64,000 nucleotides of DNA. Origin: SAR324 cluster bacterium REDSEA-S27_B3 (GTDB taxonomy: Bacteria; SAR324; NAC60-12). Below are positions 44,748 through 54,859 of the stretch, one piece after another. The DNA lies in NCBI GenBank assembly GCA_001627865.1, contig LUQO01000047.1, forward strand, positions 1-64,000, in the 5' to 3' direction. Under the pieces are notes generated by a model. It was not told the DNA's origin and searched no databases. It was given only the letters and a program-made list of their open reading frames with translations. The stretch's first letter is position 1. Each line of letters begins with the position of its first letter. A program made the translations under genes and the position numbers.

Positions 44748-45277
44748 GAAATATTAAGGATGGGAGTTATTGAGGAGGGATTGAGAATATATGATTTTTT
44801 GTACATCTTTTAATTTTCAGAACTATGTATGCAATTTTTATCCATTTTTCTTTTACCTGCAAAGTTGATTTAAGGCAATCATTCAGGTATAAATAAAACT
44901 TAGTATATTAATGAAGAATCTTGATCCGCCTGCAACACTTGATAATTTGTATCTCATGCTCAAGCAAGTTGTTGTAAATTGTTTCAAGGTTTTATAAGTG
45001 AAAATTATGACTTTTACTCTCCTTATTATCTGCTTTGTAGTCGTCTTATGGTCAACATATAAGCATTTAACATTTCTGAAGATTAATACGGAATATCTTA
45101 GAGGTATGCTTCACAGGTCACGATCACTTTGGCGATGAATCGATACCATTTCTACTAAAGTCTTGTCTGTTTCCATGCAGTCTCTGTATGGTGGTATCCT
45201 GAAAAAAACCACATTAAACCTGCGAAAAACACATGATTTGTTTTTCCGCTTAAACTGTTTTTTTAAGGAATTCCACC
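44748..45277. other. intergenic region between the FG-GAP gene and pepA
   Basis: Divergent promoter region, AT-rich. No ORF with a ribosome site, riboswitch or clear hairpin was seen. AAGGAATTCCACC directly before pepA is its ribosome site. Confidence 0.5.
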
Positions 45278-46783
45278 ATGGAACTGAAAATTGAATACAG
45301 TAAAGATCCTCTTGCAAAACAAAAACTTGATGCACTTATAGTATTTGTCCTGGAAGACTCTGACCTTGCCGTTAGCGGACTGAAAGCCCTTCCCGCTCCC
45401 CTAAAAAAGAATATAACCACCTCTCTTAAGCTGAAAGTTTTTACCGGGAAAAAAGACAAGCACCAGCAATTGTTTTCAGGTTATGCAAATATCCCACAAA
45501 TATTAGCAATTGGTGCAGGCAAAAAAGATGAGTTGACTTCAGAAACTATCCGACGTGCAGCAGGGAAAGCAGGCAAGTTGCTGTCGGTATTGAAAGCAAA
45601 CAAAGTAGGATTTGTTGTAACTTCTGTTCTGCAAAATGCATCAGACCCTGACATCGGTCAAGTGCTTGCTGAAGGATTAACTTTAGGATCATATGAATTC
45701 AATCAATATAAGGAATCACATAATGAAAAATCTAAACCTAAATCAATCAAAATTCTGTGCTGTGACCCGGAATCACTGACCTCTCTGAGAGCATTAAAAT
45801 CCGGAAAAATCAGGGCAGATGGAACAAACATGGCACGAACCCTGGGCAATACTCCTGCTAATGACTTAAAACCAAAAGATTTGGCTGCCGAAGCAGAAAA
45901 AATTGCACGGCAGCACAAAATGGAATGCACAATTCTGGAAGAGAAAGAAATGAAAAAACTCGGTATGGAAATGTTGCTGGGAGTCTCTAAAGGTTCACGT
46001 GAACCGGCAAAATTAATCGTAATGGAGTATTTGCACCAGAAGGCCGAACAAACAGTTGCAATAGTTGGTAAAGGTGTAACATTTGACTCCGGTGGAATTT
46101 CACTTAAACCCGGAAAAAACATGGATGAAATGAAGTTCGACATGTGCGGAGCAGCGGCAGTATTGGGTGCAATGAAAGTCATTGGCCGGGTTAATCCGAA
46201 AATAAATATCATAGGTGTTATTCCAGCTACAGAAAATCTTCCCGGAGGTGATGCTCAGCGTCCGGGAGACATTGTCACCGCATATAATGGTAAACGAGTT
46301 GAAATCCTTAACACTGACGCTGAAGGTCGGCTGATTCTTGGAGATGCTCTTAGCTATGTTGTCAAAGAATTCAAACCAGATGCTATTCTTGACCTGGCAA
46401 CTCTTACAGGCGCCTGCATTACAGCGTTGGGTCATTACGTATCAGGCGCAATCACCAACAATGAAGAGTTAATGGAACAGGTACGAAAAGCTGGAATTAC
46501 CAGCGGAGACCGGGTTTGGCAATTGCCAAGTTATCCGGAATATGGTGAGTCAATAAAAGGTAAATATGGTGACTTGCAGAATATTGGAGGAGGTGATTCA
46601 GGCACAATTGTTGGTGGTCTGTTTTTAGAACATTTTGTTGACAAAACTCCATGGGTTCATCTTGATATTGCCGGAACAGCATGGAACGTGAAACACATAG
46701 GTTACCAGCCAAACAGTGGAGCAACAGGTGTTGGTGTAAGACTGATTGTTGATCTAATGCAAAATTGGAAACCGCTCAATTAA
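45278..46783 (+). CDS. pepA: Leucyl aminopeptidase, M17 family (PepA)
   Basis: 501 residues with the N-terminal M17 domain and a complete catalytic domain. VGKGVTFDSGGISLKPG (263-279) holds the metal ligands K265 and D270; MKFDMCGAA adds D288; NTDAEGRL (345-352) is the family signature with the metal-binding Asp and Glu and the catalytic Arg. It is a cytoplasmic hexameric di-metal enzyme that trims N-terminal residues from peptides; some relatives also bind DNA or cleave Cys-Gly. It heads a tightly spaced gene run (28 bp to mgtE). Confidence 0.96.
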   Translation: MELKIEYSKDPLAKQKLDALIVFVLEDSDLAVSGLKALPAPLKKNITTSLKLKVFTGKKDKHQQLFSGYANIPQILAIGAGKKDELTSETIRRAAGKAGKLLSVLKANKVGFVVTSVLQNASDPDIGQVLAEGLTLGSYEFNQYKESHNEKSKPKSIKILCCDPESLTSLRALKSGKIRADGTNMARTLGNTPANDLKPKDLAAEAEKIARQHKMECTILEEKEMKKLGMEMLLGVSKGSREPAKLIVMEYLHQKAEQTVAIVGKGVTFDSGGISLKPGKNMDEMKFDMCGAAAVLGAMKVIGRVNPKINIIGVIPATENLPGGDAQRPGDIVTAYNGKRVEILNTDAEGRLILGDALSYVVKEFKPDAILDLATLTGACITALGHYVSGAITNNEELMEQVRKAGITSGDRVWQLPSYPEYGESIKGKYGDLQNIGGGDSGTIVGGLFLEHFVDKTPWVHLDIAGTAWNVKHIGYQPNSGATGVGVRLIVDLMQNWKPLN

Positions 46784-46811
46784 ATGAACTTAAGTCTGAT
46801 ATTGAAAAGCA

Positions 46812-48188
46812 ATGACAAAAAGCCGCGACACACAGATTCATAAACTGGTCAAAAAACTGATCAGTACGGAACGGACAAAGCTGCTGCAAAGCGTACTTGA
46901 ACCGTTGAACCCTGTGGAAATTGCTAACATTCTGCATCAGTTAAGTCTTCAACATCAGTTGATTGTGCTGGAAAGTCTTGATAGAGAAAAATCTTCAGAA
47001 GTACTCAACAGTTTGCAGGGTTCACCTTCCATTCTAGGCAACATTGTTCAACAAATGTCTGCTGACCGTTTGAGTGACGCTATAGAGGATATGCCTCAGG
47101 ATGACGCGGCTGACTTTGTAGGTCTTTTGGATGATGATAAAGCAGAAGCATTGCTTGATAAACTTCCTGAGAAAGACCGTGAAGAACTAACCCAACTTCT
47201 TCAATTCGATGAAGAAAGCGCGGGTGGTCTGATGACGCCTTATGTGGTGGCTATCCGTAAAAACCAGACAGTGTCAGCAGCAATCAAAGAAATACAGAAA
47301 TTTGTTAAAAAAGAAGGTTTCGAATTATTTTATACAGCTTATGTAGTTGATGAATATGATCACTTGATAGGAACAATCGGAACTACAGAACTTTTACTGG
47401 CTGAGCGAAATACCCTTATTGAAAATCTGATGAATCCGGAAGTTGTAGCAGTGGATCAGGATTTGGATCAAGAGGAAGTTGCCAGAATCGCACAGGAATA
47501 CGATTTAGTGGTAGTTCCTGTAATAGACAAACATTTACGGTTAATCGGGCGTGTTACTCTTGATGATTTGGTGGATGTGATTGTAGATGAATATAATGAA
47601 GATTTGGGTCATATAGCCGGAACTGGTCATGAAGAAGTAAGTGAAACTTCTGTTTTAAGAACATCCGGTGATCGTCTGCCATGGTTGCTCATAGGCCTAT
47701 TTGGGGGGTTTTTAACTGCAATTGTAATGAGTTTTTATGAAAATGCAATTATCTCACTTCCGGATGTAGCCTATTTCATACCACTTGTCGCAGCACTTGG
47801 AGGAAGTATAGGTATCCAGTCCTCCACTATTGTGGTACGCGGACTTGCAACAGGCGCAATACAAACTACTGACATACTGATACGTCTTTGGAAAGAGTTA
47901 CGAGTCGGGCTTTTGAATGGTTTTATTTGCTCTATTATCCTCACCTTGATGTCCTTGTACTTAACCAATGATTTGGGAAGATCCCTGACTTCCGGTATAT
48001 CATTACTGATTGTTGTTACTTTTGCGGCAATAGTTGGCTCTACAATCCCAATAATACTTAAACGAATGAATATCGATCCTGCGTTGGCAACAGGTCCGTT
48101 TATTACCACAACAAACGACATCATCGGCATTGCCATTTATCTGGGGCTTGCATTCAATGTCAATTTATCCCCTTTAATCAACACCTGA
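46812..48188 (+). CDS. mgtE: Magnesium transporter MgtE
   Basis: 458 residues in the standard order: helical N domain (about 25-135, with EDMPQDDAADFVGLLDDDKAEALLDKL-type repeats of acidic helices), tandem CBS domains (about 137-260, MTPYVVAIRKNQTVSAAI), then five membrane helices from about 285. These contain LVAALGGSIGIQSSTIVVRGLATG, whose conserved polar residues line the pore, and ATGPFITTTNDIIGIAIYLGLA. It imports Mg2+ and is gated by Mg2+ binding to the cytoplasmic part. No Mg riboswitch is needed or seen, since it lies inside an operon. It ends 7 bp before holB. Confidence 0.95.
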   Translation: MTKSRDTQIHKLVKKLISTERTKLLQSVLEPLNPVEIANILHQLSLQHQLIVLESLDREKSSEVLNSLQGSPSILGNIVQQMSADRLSDAIEDMPQDDAADFVGLLDDDKAEALLDKLPEKDREELTQLLQFDEESAGGLMTPYVVAIRKNQTVSAAIKEIQKFVKKEGFELFYTAYVVDEYDHLIGTIGTTELLLAERNTLIENLMNPEVVAVDQDLDQEEVARIAQEYDLVVVPVIDKHLRLIGRVTLDDLVDVIVDEYNEDLGHIAGTGHEEVSETSVLRTSGDRLPWLLIGLFGGFLTAIVMSFYENAIISLPDVAYFIPLVAALGGSIGIQSSTIVVRGLATGAIQTTDILIRLWKELRVGLLNGFICSIILTLMSLYLTNDLGRSLTSGISLLIVVTFAAIVGSTIPIILKRMNIDPALATGPFITTTNDIIGIAIYLGLAFNVNLSPLINT

Positions 48189-48195
48189 TTCCTTA

Positions 48196-49200
48196 ATGCC
48201 TTTACAAGATATTTTAGGACAAGAACATGCAATAGACTTGCTTAACCAGGCAATTCACAGAGACAGGATGCCGCATGCATGGTTATTCACAGGACAGTCA
48301 AATATTGGAAAATTCAAAACAGCTGTTGCACTTGCTCAAAAACTGAATTGCAGAAAATCCGGTGAAGACGCTTGTGGAGAATGTGATTTTTGCCTTCAAA
48401 TCGCTGAACAAAATTTCCCGGATTTTCTCGTACTTGAACCTGAAGGAAAATATATCAAGATCGATCAGGTCAGAAAATCCTTAAACTGGCTCCACCTACA
48501 CCCTGATCAGGCAAAAAAGCGTGTTTTGATACTTGATGGAGCAGAACATCTAGGCAGGGAAGCGGCCAATGCTTTTCTTAAAACATTGGAGGAGCCGGCA
48601 CCAAATACTTTAATAATATTAATCGCGGAATCAACACAGCAGCTGTTGGAAACAATTGTATCACGCTGTCAACAAATTAGATTCCGTCCTTTATCGATGG
48701 AAACTTCTGAACATATATTGCGACAGCACACCGATTTATCCCAGCAACAAATCCAGCTGTTATGCGAATTCGGAATGGGAAGCGTTCGCGGCAATCTCAT
48801 CGCAAACCTGGAAATAATGCAAAACGTACAAAAAAAAGCAATTGGCTGGCTGACCACTTTTACCTCAGAGACTCGGGAAGATCTGCTGCGTACCTGTGAA
48901 AAATGGGGTAAATCAAAAAATGAAGAATGGCGTTTTCTTTTAGATTTTTTTGAAACGTGGTTTCGTGATTTAACATGGGTACTGCATGACCTCCCGGAAG
49001 ATCAAATTGTGAATCGGAATGGAATTTCAGCAAATACAAGAATAAGTGAATTAAAACAATGTGGTAAGTATTTTACATTGCAGCAAATATTTGAAATATT
49101 TAGAAATATTTCAGATTCACGCACAGCAATAGAACTTAATGCAAATAAATCCCTGGCGATTGAATCATTGTGTTTACATATTTACAGGTCGGCAACATGA
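48196..49200 (+). CDS. holB: DNA polymerase III subunit delta' (HolB)
   Basis: 334 residues of the clamp-loader AAA+ family. The opening DILGQEHAIDLLNQAI and RMPHAWLFTG are typical. The P-loop GQSNIGKFK lacks the usual Thr/Ser after Lys, as expected for the delta' stator, which does not hydrolyse ATP. A zinc module is formed by C52, C60, C63 and C66. ILDGAEHLGREAANAFLKTLEEPAPNTLIILIAE is the Walker B/sensor region. It loads the sliding clamp with DnaX and delta. The stop overlaps the next ATG by 4 bp. Confidence 0.93.
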   Translation: MPLQDILGQEHAIDLLNQAIHRDRMPHAWLFTGQSNIGKFKTAVALAQKLNCRKSGEDACGECDFCLQIAEQNFPDFLVLEPEGKYIKIDQVRKSLNWLHLHPDQAKKRVLILDGAEHLGREAANAFLKTLEEPAPNTLIILIAESTQQLLETIVSRCQQIRFRPLSMETSEHILRQHTDLSQQQIQLLCEFGMGSVRGNLIANLEIMQNVQKKAIGWLTTFTSETREDLLRTCEKWGKSKNEEWRFLLDFFETWFRDLTWVLHDLPEDQIVNRNGISANTRISELKQCGKYFTLQQIFEIFRNISDSRTAIELNANKSLAIESLCLHIYRSAT

Positions 49201-49700
49201 ATTTCTGCAGACAGAAGGTAATTAACAAATTTGAGCAAGGTGTATTGTTATGTCTGATTATTTTGGTCTACTGCTTGACCATTTCTTCAGCCATTCCAAA
49301 AGCAAATGCTAGACAACCAACCCCGGCAGAGTTGGAAGCAGTACATAAAGAAACCATTGTTATGTTTCAGCATTTTCTACAGTTATGGCAGGAAGAACGT
49401 TATTTTGAATTGTATGAATATGGGAAAAAACATTCCAGAGACCAACTATCAATTGAAGAATTTGCCACAAGAATGGTTGAATTGGATTGGGTTCCGGTTG
49501 GTTTGCTTACTGGTAAATCACCTGAGGTTTCATATTATTACAGGACGCTGCTCTATGTAAATGCTGCAATTGTCTTTCGTCACAAAAGTTTAATTGATTT
49601 ACAGTTCACCAAACAACAATCATTTCTGTTGCTCAAGGAAGCCGGCAAATGGCGTATCGATTTGCTCCAGATGATTCGTGCCCCTTTTTATTCTCCCTAA
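49197..49700 (+). CDS. Small exported protein of unknown function
   Basis: 167 residues from an ATG overlapping the holB stop (ATGA). A signal peptide or membrane anchor covers residues 14-37 (GVLLCLIILVYCL, cleavage possible after ANA). The rest is a compact helical/strand domain, HFLQLWQEERYFELYEYGKK with SIEEFATRMVELDWVP and a C-terminal beta part. Its size and pattern resemble small DUF4864/NTF2-like exported domains, but no family was identified with confidence. Its coupling to holB and recD2 probably reflects operon packing only. Confidence 0.72.
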   Translation: MNFCRQKVINKFEQGVLLCLIILVYCLTISSAIPKANARQPTPAELEAVHKETIVMFQHFLQLWQEERYFELYEYGKKHSRDQLSIEEFATRMVELDWVPVGLLTGKSPEVSYYYRTLLYVNAAIVFRHKSLIDLQFTKQQSFLLLKEAGKWRIDLLQMIRAPFYSP

Positions 49701-49733
49701 AAATAGTTTTAATTGCTTAACCGGAAAACGGTG

Positions 49734-51941
49734 ATGTCCGAAGAGGAAGTTATATTAGTTGGAACTCTTGAAAAAATATTATACAGCAATCCTGAAAGCG
49801 GATTTATTATCGGCTCCTTCCTCAGCGAAAAATCGATCAGACCAATCACAGTAAAAGGTGTAGTTTACAACACCTTGGTGCATGAAACATTACGTTTAAA
49901 AGGTAACTGGGAAAATCATAAAATTTATGGCAGGCAATTTTCATTCCGTGAATTTATGCCGGTTACTCCAACCTCAGAAGAAGGAATGGTACGCTACCTT
50001 TCATCGCAAGTATTTAAAGGTATTGGCGAAAAAACTGCTACTCGAATTGTTAAAAAGTTCGGACTTAATACTTTTAATATAATAGACAGTTCGCCTGAAA
50101 TGCTTTCAACAATAAAAGGTATAAACAAAAAGCAAAAAAAATCTATACTTAATGCGTGGGAGGAGCAAAGAGGTCTCAGAGATGTGATGTCATTTTTACG
50201 TGGTGTTGGAATATCACATGCTTATGCACAACGAATTTATGCAAAACATGGTTTGAACAGCATTGCTCTGCTTAAAGCAAATCCTTATCAATTAACAGAT
50301 ATTTCAGGAATTGGATTTCTTACTGCAGACGGGATTGCGCGTAATCTTGGATTCGACAATAACTCTCCACATCGTTCTGCAGCAGGATTACTTTATATGC
50401 TGGAACAGCAAATGCTTAACGGCCATACATGTTTTCCTAAACATGATTTGTTGAAGAGAACTACGGAAGAACTTCTTATAGACAATAAAATACTCGAAAC
50501 ATCACTTAGTCAATTGCTGGAAGATCGTTTACTGCATTGTGTTGAGCATTATGATGAAAAAAAAGTAAAGCAAGATTTAATATTCAGAATGCGTTATTAC
50601 AGGGCCGAGCAGCGAGTTTCTGAAAATATCATCCGTATTCTAAATAGTCAGGCCTACACAAGTTTTGAAAGTGAATCATCGCTGATTGAAGAACAGGAAA
50701 AAAAAGCCGGTTTGGAACTTGATCAGGCTCAAAGAGACGCTGTGAACGCTGCGCTTAAGCATAAGGTATTAATTGTTACCGGCGGACCTGGAACAGGAAA
50801 AACAACTCTTGTACAATTTATACTTGGTATGATGCGGCCAAGAATACCTGCTATAGCACTTGCTGCGCCTACTGGCCGTGCTGCTAAAAGAATCACGGAA
50901 ACTACCGGTGAATCCGCTTCTACTATACATAGACTGCTGGAGGCAACCAACCTTGGATTTCAGCGTAACAGGGAAAATCCACTCAACCAGGAATTGCTGA
51001 TAATTGATGAGACATCAATGATCGATACACTGCTGATGGACAACTTTCTGGAAGCTGTTCCATCTGCGTCCCGTCTGATACTGGTAGGAGATGTAGACCA
51101 ATTGCCATCGGTTGGTGCAGGTACAGTTTTATTGGATTTTATCAAGTCCGGATCAATTCCTGTGGTACGATTGAATCATATATTTCGTCAGGCATCAGGC
51201 AGTTTTATCACATTAAATGCTCACAAGGTCAGACAAGGTCTGGTCCCGGATATTAAAATATTATCCCAGCAGACAGATAAAAAAAATCAGTTGCAGGATT
51301 TTTATTTTATAGAAGAATCAAATCCTGAAAAAATTGTTGAAAAAATTCTATTGATGAATACAGAAAGAATACCCCAGCGTTTTGAGCTTGATCCAATGAT
51401 GGACATTCAGGTAATTACACCAATGCACCGGGGAGTTACCGGGGCTTTACAACTTAACAGGAAACTGCAGGAAAAAATGAATCCTGATGCTGAAGGCTTT
51501 GAACATCGTGAACAATTCTTCCGTGTTGGAGACAAAATTATGCAGCAGCAAAATGATTATGATAAGCAGGTTTTCAACGGAGACTTGGGACGAATTGTTG
51601 ATTGTGAACCAAAATCCAAGGAACTACATGTGAAATTTGAACATGCAAATGTCCATTATAAATCAAATGAATTAGATCAGCTTTCACTGGCATACGCGAT
51701 CACAGTTCATAAATCACAGGGCAGTGAGTATGCAGCCGTTATCATGCCTTTAACTACACATCATTATATGATGCTGCAGCGGAATTTGCTATACACCGCG
51801 ATCACTCGCGGCAAGCAGTTGGTTATTTTGATTGGGATGTTAGCTGCAGTACGCAAAGCTGTTGAAAATGAAGGAACCTTAAATCGATATACCGGTTTAC
51901 GTAATCAATTTTCAGAGTTAGAGAGAAACATATTACATTAA
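49734..51941 (+). CDS. recD2: RecD2-type DNA helicase (SF1B, RecD-like)
   Basis: 735 residues from the ATG at 49734; an upstream TTG at 49713 gives no conserved sequence. N-terminal OB-like part (LVGTLEKILYSNPESGFIIG), then helix-hairpin-helix repeats (about 90-215: FKGIGEKTATRIVKKFG, GVGISHAYAQRIYAKHG, ISGIGFLTADGIA). Walker A TGGPGTGKTT lies near 350 and Walker B IIDETSMID near 425. The C-terminal helicase motifs include AYAITVHKSQGSEY and YTAITRGK. It unwinds DNA 5' to 3' with no RecBC partner and acts in replication-fork and repair processes. It lies 33 bp after the small exported protein gene. Confidence 0.94.
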   Translation: MSEEEVILVGTLEKILYSNPESGFIIGSFLSEKSIRPITVKGVVYNTLVHETLRLKGNWENHKIYGRQFSFREFMPVTPTSEEGMVRYLSSQVFKGIGEKTATRIVKKFGLNTFNIIDSSPEMLSTIKGINKKQKKSILNAWEEQRGLRDVMSFLRGVGISHAYAQRIYAKHGLNSIALLKANPYQLTDISGIGFLTADGIARNLGFDNNSPHRSAAGLLYMLEQQMLNGHTCFPKHDLLKRTTEELLIDNKILETSLSQLLEDRLLHCVEHYDEKKVKQDLIFRMRYYRAEQRVSENIIRILNSQAYTSFESESSLIEEQEKKAGLELDQAQRDAVNAALKHKVLIVTGGPGTGKTTLVQFILGMMRPRIPAIALAAPTGRAAKRITETTGESASTIHRLLEATNLGFQRNRENPLNQELLIIDETSMIDTLLMDNFLEAVPSASRLILVGDVDQLPSVGAGTVLLDFIKSGSIPVVRLNHIFRQASGSFITLNAHKVRQGLVPDIKILSQQTDKKNQLQDFYFIEESNPEKIVEKILLMNTERIPQRFELDPMMDIQVITPMHRGVTGALQLNRKLQEKMNPDAEGFEHREQFFRVGDKIMQQQNDYDKQVFNGDLGRIVDCEPKSKELHVKFEHANVHYKSNELDQLSLAYAITVHKSQGSEYAAVIMPLTTHHYMMLQRNLLYTAITRGKQLVILIGMLAAVRKAVENEGTLNRYTGLRNQFSELERNILH

Positions 51942-51956
51942 TTACATTCAAAAAGA

Positions 51957-53126
51957 ATGATTGATAAAACACATTTAACGACAAAAAATCTGCTCCGGTT
52001 TGCAGCAATTATGATGATGTTGCTTTTTAAAACTACTTATTGTTATGCCGAAAGCGGTGTTAGTACACGAAGGATTGTATTGGCAACACACCAGCCACTA
52101 AGTGGGCCTGCACAGGAGTTCTCCAGTATCGGTAAAAGCGCTCAAGCATATTTTCAATATGTCAACGATCAGGGAGGTGTACATGGTCGAACTATCGAAT
52201 TGAAAACAATTGATGATCAGCTGAAATCTGAAATCGCTGAAAAGAAGTTTCTTGAATTGACAGTCAAAACTGATATTTTTGCCTTATTCAGTGGTATCGG
52301 AAATAAAACTCACCAGGGTCTTTATCCTCTGTTAAAACAACATAATCTTCCCAGTTTTTTTGTGGGTTCAGATTTACCGGAATGGACACTGCCTGTGCGT
52401 GAATATGTTTTTGGTTTTTTACCAACCGCTGATATTGAAGCGAGAATTTTAGGACTATATGCTACTCAAAACCATGCCGGACAAGAACTGATCATCTGGT
52501 ACGCAGAAAAACCTATTTATCTGAGGGCAGTAAAAGCCTTGACTGATAAATTGTATGGTGTACCTGCAAAATTGCTTCCGGGAAAAACTGGCAGACTTGC
52601 TGCTGAATGGGAGCTGATACTTAAGAAAAAACCTGATTTTTTGATAGCACTGGGCAACTTCAGTGATGTTATGGGTTTTTTGAATGCAACATCCAACTTA
52701 ACCTTTCCTGTATATACAGGCCATGCTCTGGCAGACAGCCGCCTTCCTGACTGGCTTGACAAAGGTTTCGTTAACTGGCTAAGAGTTTTGACAGCTTATC
52801 CCTTGATCATGGAAACTGAGCATCCTGGTCAAAATCTGCATATAAAAATACTAAGTGAGTATGCGCCAAATCTGACACCAAATCGCTGGACTATTTATGG
52901 TCATGCGGTAGCAGAACTGATGGTTGAAGTATTAAATAAAACCGGTCGTGCTTTGAGCAGGGCAAAAGCCGTACGAACTGCAGAAAACATTAATCATTGG
53001 CAGGGAACTATGCTTCCCCCGATTTTTCTGGATTCCCAAAATCATCTTGCTTTAACCACATTGAGAATATCTCAAATTCTTAATGACAAGGTTATTCATT
53101 TGTCTGATTGGATTGACGGACGATAA
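51957..53126 (+). CDS. Periplasmic binding protein, leucine/amide type (Peripla_BP_6), orphan
   Basis: 389 residues with a signal peptide ending near CYA|ES. LATHQPLSGPAQEFSSIGKSAQAYFQYVNDQGGVHGR is split over the typical first lobe strands of LivJ/AmiC-type type I binding proteins, and FALFSGIGNKTHQ and YGHAVAELMVEVLNKTG fit later strands. It binds a small amino acid, amide or related ligand. No permease or ATPase genes follow, so it is either an orphan binding partner for a remote ABC system or a sensor. It begins 15 bp after recD2, sharing the operon. Confidence 0.85.
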   Translation: MIDKTHLTTKNLLRFAAIMMMLLFKTTYCYAESGVSTRRIVLATHQPLSGPAQEFSSIGKSAQAYFQYVNDQGGVHGRTIELKTIDDQLKSEIAEKKFLELTVKTDIFALFSGIGNKTHQGLYPLLKQHNLPSFFVGSDLPEWTLPVREYVFGFLPTADIEARILGLYATQNHAGQELIIWYAEKPIYLRAVKALTDKLYGVPAKLLPGKTGRLAAEWELILKKKPDFLIALGNFSDVMGFLNATSNLTFPVYTGHALADSRLPDWLDKGFVNWLRVLTAYPLIMETEHPGQNLHIKILSEYAPNLTPNRWTIYGHAVAELMVEVLNKTGRALSRAKAVRTAENINHWQGTMLPPIFLDSQNHLALTTLRISQILNDKVIHLSDWIDGR

Positions 53127-53225
53127 TTTTGAAAGTTTCTATCAGAATTTGTTAAATGATTTTAGTTTTTGTAAAAAATACTACATGCCATCTCAACTAC
53201 AAACCATGACATTCTGGAAACTCCC

Positions 53226-53849
53226 TTGCTGATTAATTACCCTTTTTCAAGGAAAAGTGAACACATAGTTTCTGAATATATATCAGGAAATCAAATCCTG
53301 GCATTTCCTACTGAAACAATTTATGGTTTGGGCGGTAACGCTTTTTCAAAAAACGTTGTTGATCGAATATTCTCTATAAAGGACCGTCCCAGAAACAAAC
53401 CCTTACCATTGCTTATTACAACGGAATGGTTGCACCGTCTTTGCAAATGGAATGATTCCCGGATCAACAATTTAATTGAAGTATTTTGGCCGGGACCATT
53501 AACCCTTATTTTGGAATGTAAGCACGACTTGCCGGAACACCTAAAAAATAATTCCGGGACATTGGCAGTACGCTTTTCCAGCTCACATGCAGTACAACGT
53601 TTAGTTGAAATAGGTGAATGCCCAATAATTGGTACCAGTGCAAACAGGTCAGGTTTTCCGGCTTGTTCATCAGCAAAGAAAGTTGAGACACAGTTAAAAG
53701 ATCAGGTTGATTTGGTTATTGATGGGGGGGAAACCTCCGGGAATCTGGCTTCTACTATAGTCAATTGTCTGACTGAACCATTTAAAATAGTACGTAATGG
53801 GATAATTTCATCAACTGATCTGAATCAAATATGTGAGGTACAGCAATAG
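53226..53849 (+). CDS. tsaC: L-threonylcarbamoyladenylate synthase (TsaC/Sua5/YrdC family)
   Basis: 207 residues starting at TTG 53226 with GGAA 8 nt upstream; no in-frame ATG or GTG precedes the conserved part. AFPTETIYGLGGNAF (26-40), IKDRPRNKPLPLLI and LAVRFSSS followed by IIGTSANRSGFPACSS are the YrdC-domain signatures for ATP, bicarbonate and threonine binding. It makes threonylcarbamoyl-AMP, the first step of t6A37 tRNA modification. It lacks the C-terminal Sua5 domain, so it is the short TsaC form. It lies 99 bp after the binding-protein gene. Confidence 0.92.
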   Translation: MLINYPFSRKSEHIVSEYISGNQILAFPTETIYGLGGNAFSKNVVDRIFSIKDRPRNKPLPLLITTEWLHRLCKWNDSRINNLIEVFWPGPLTLILECKHDLPEHLKNNSGTLAVRFSSSHAVQRLVEIGECPIIGTSANRSGFPACSSAKKVETQLKDQVDLVIDGGETSGNLASTIVNCLTEPFKIVRNGIISSTDLNQICEVQQ

Positions 53850-53971
53850 CCATACTGATTATTGTTATAACATCAAAACATCTATCACAGAAAATTTTGG
53901 TATAAACTTGTTTTTTTGTAACTCCTTGATGATGGCTATTTAAAATGCGCACCTGTAATGAAATATAAATT

Positions 53972-54859
53972 TCAAAAATATACTCCTACAGTCACAAAAA
54001 AACCTGTTGGAGAATCCAGGATATTAAACCATTTGTCTGTACGGTCACTGATATTTTTATCTAGTTTTTTTCGTGAACCTGAAAGTTCAGTCCATGTTTC
54101 CCAATACTCAATTACTTGTACTGACTGGTTTTGCAAAAAACTGAAACGAATTATATCTATTGCCATAAATCCAACATCGTTAAAGCGTAACAAACCTGTT
54201 CCAAGACTGGTGACTGTTGTATTAAAAAACATATCAAAGGTAGCTCTCCCTGTATCAGTACGATTAAAAGTTCTACTCCATAATTTTACTGATCTTTGCT
54301 CCCTGGCAGCCATCAGGTAGAAATTCTCACCATAAAACCATTTCAAGAACTGTGTATTTCCATTTAACCTAGAAGGACCAAAGTTTTCTCTACGTTCCTT
54401 TTCCCAAATTCCCATATGTTCTGAATCACTGAATTCAATACCAATCACCAGTGGATCCCAGTACACTCCAAAACTTAAGGCGGGCGCAAGAATAACAATC
54501 GGATTTAACCCATACCCGACTCCAAACATATAAACTAGCGGCGATTCAACACGTTTAGCAGGCTGAAGCACATCACTAACTCCTTCCGGATCGATATATG
54601 GATCCTCTTCAATCGGAACCTCACTAACATCCTGAGCAAGTACTGCTCTAGCAAACAACATGCAGTAAAGAATTGTCGCTGCAAGAAGTTTATACCGAAA
54701 AAACCAGATTTTACAAATAAAAGGGATTTTTTCTTGAAGACAAATTTTCAGTTGCGGACAAGGAGAATAATGCAGAGAAATTTTTACAATTTTTGCAATT
54801 AATTCTGTTTTTACCCAAGCCTCAAAACGCTGGCTTAGTGTCCATGCCAGCTGCGGCAC
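53972..54859 (-). CDS. Predicted envelope (possible outer-membrane beta-barrel) protein after actF
   Basis: 295 residues from ATG 54859, overlapping the actF end by 25 bp. A plausible export signal sits internally (YKLLAATILYCMLFARAVLA|Q, ending near residue 76), preceded by about 55 residues that do not look like a signal; no better start codon is present there. The mature part is rich in aromatic residues and alternating strands (VYMFGVGYGLNPIVI, SFGVYWDPLVIGIEF) and ends in GFFVTVGVYF, with the C-terminal aromatic residue usual for outer-membrane barrels. No family recognised. Its place at the end of the act operon may be incidental. Confidence 0.65.
   Translation of the reverse strand: MPQLAWTLSQRFEAWVKTELIAKIVKISLHYSPCPQLKICLQEKIPFICKIWFFRYKLLAATILYCMLFARAVLAQDVSEVPIEEDPYIDPEGVSDVLQPAKRVESPLVYMFGVGYGLNPIVILAPALSFGVYWDPLVIGIEFSDSEHMGIWEKERRENFGPSRLNGNTQFLKWFYGENFYLMAAREQRSVKLWSRTFNRTDTGRATFDMFFNTTVTSLGTGLLRFNDVGFMAIDIIRFSFLQNQSVQVIEYWETWTELSGSRKKLDKNISDRTDKWFNILDSPTGFFVTVGVYF

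Noticed and set aside
45111-45335. Minus-strand ORF at the pepA start
   Set aside because: It overlaps the true pepA start, has no ribosome site and has atypical composition.
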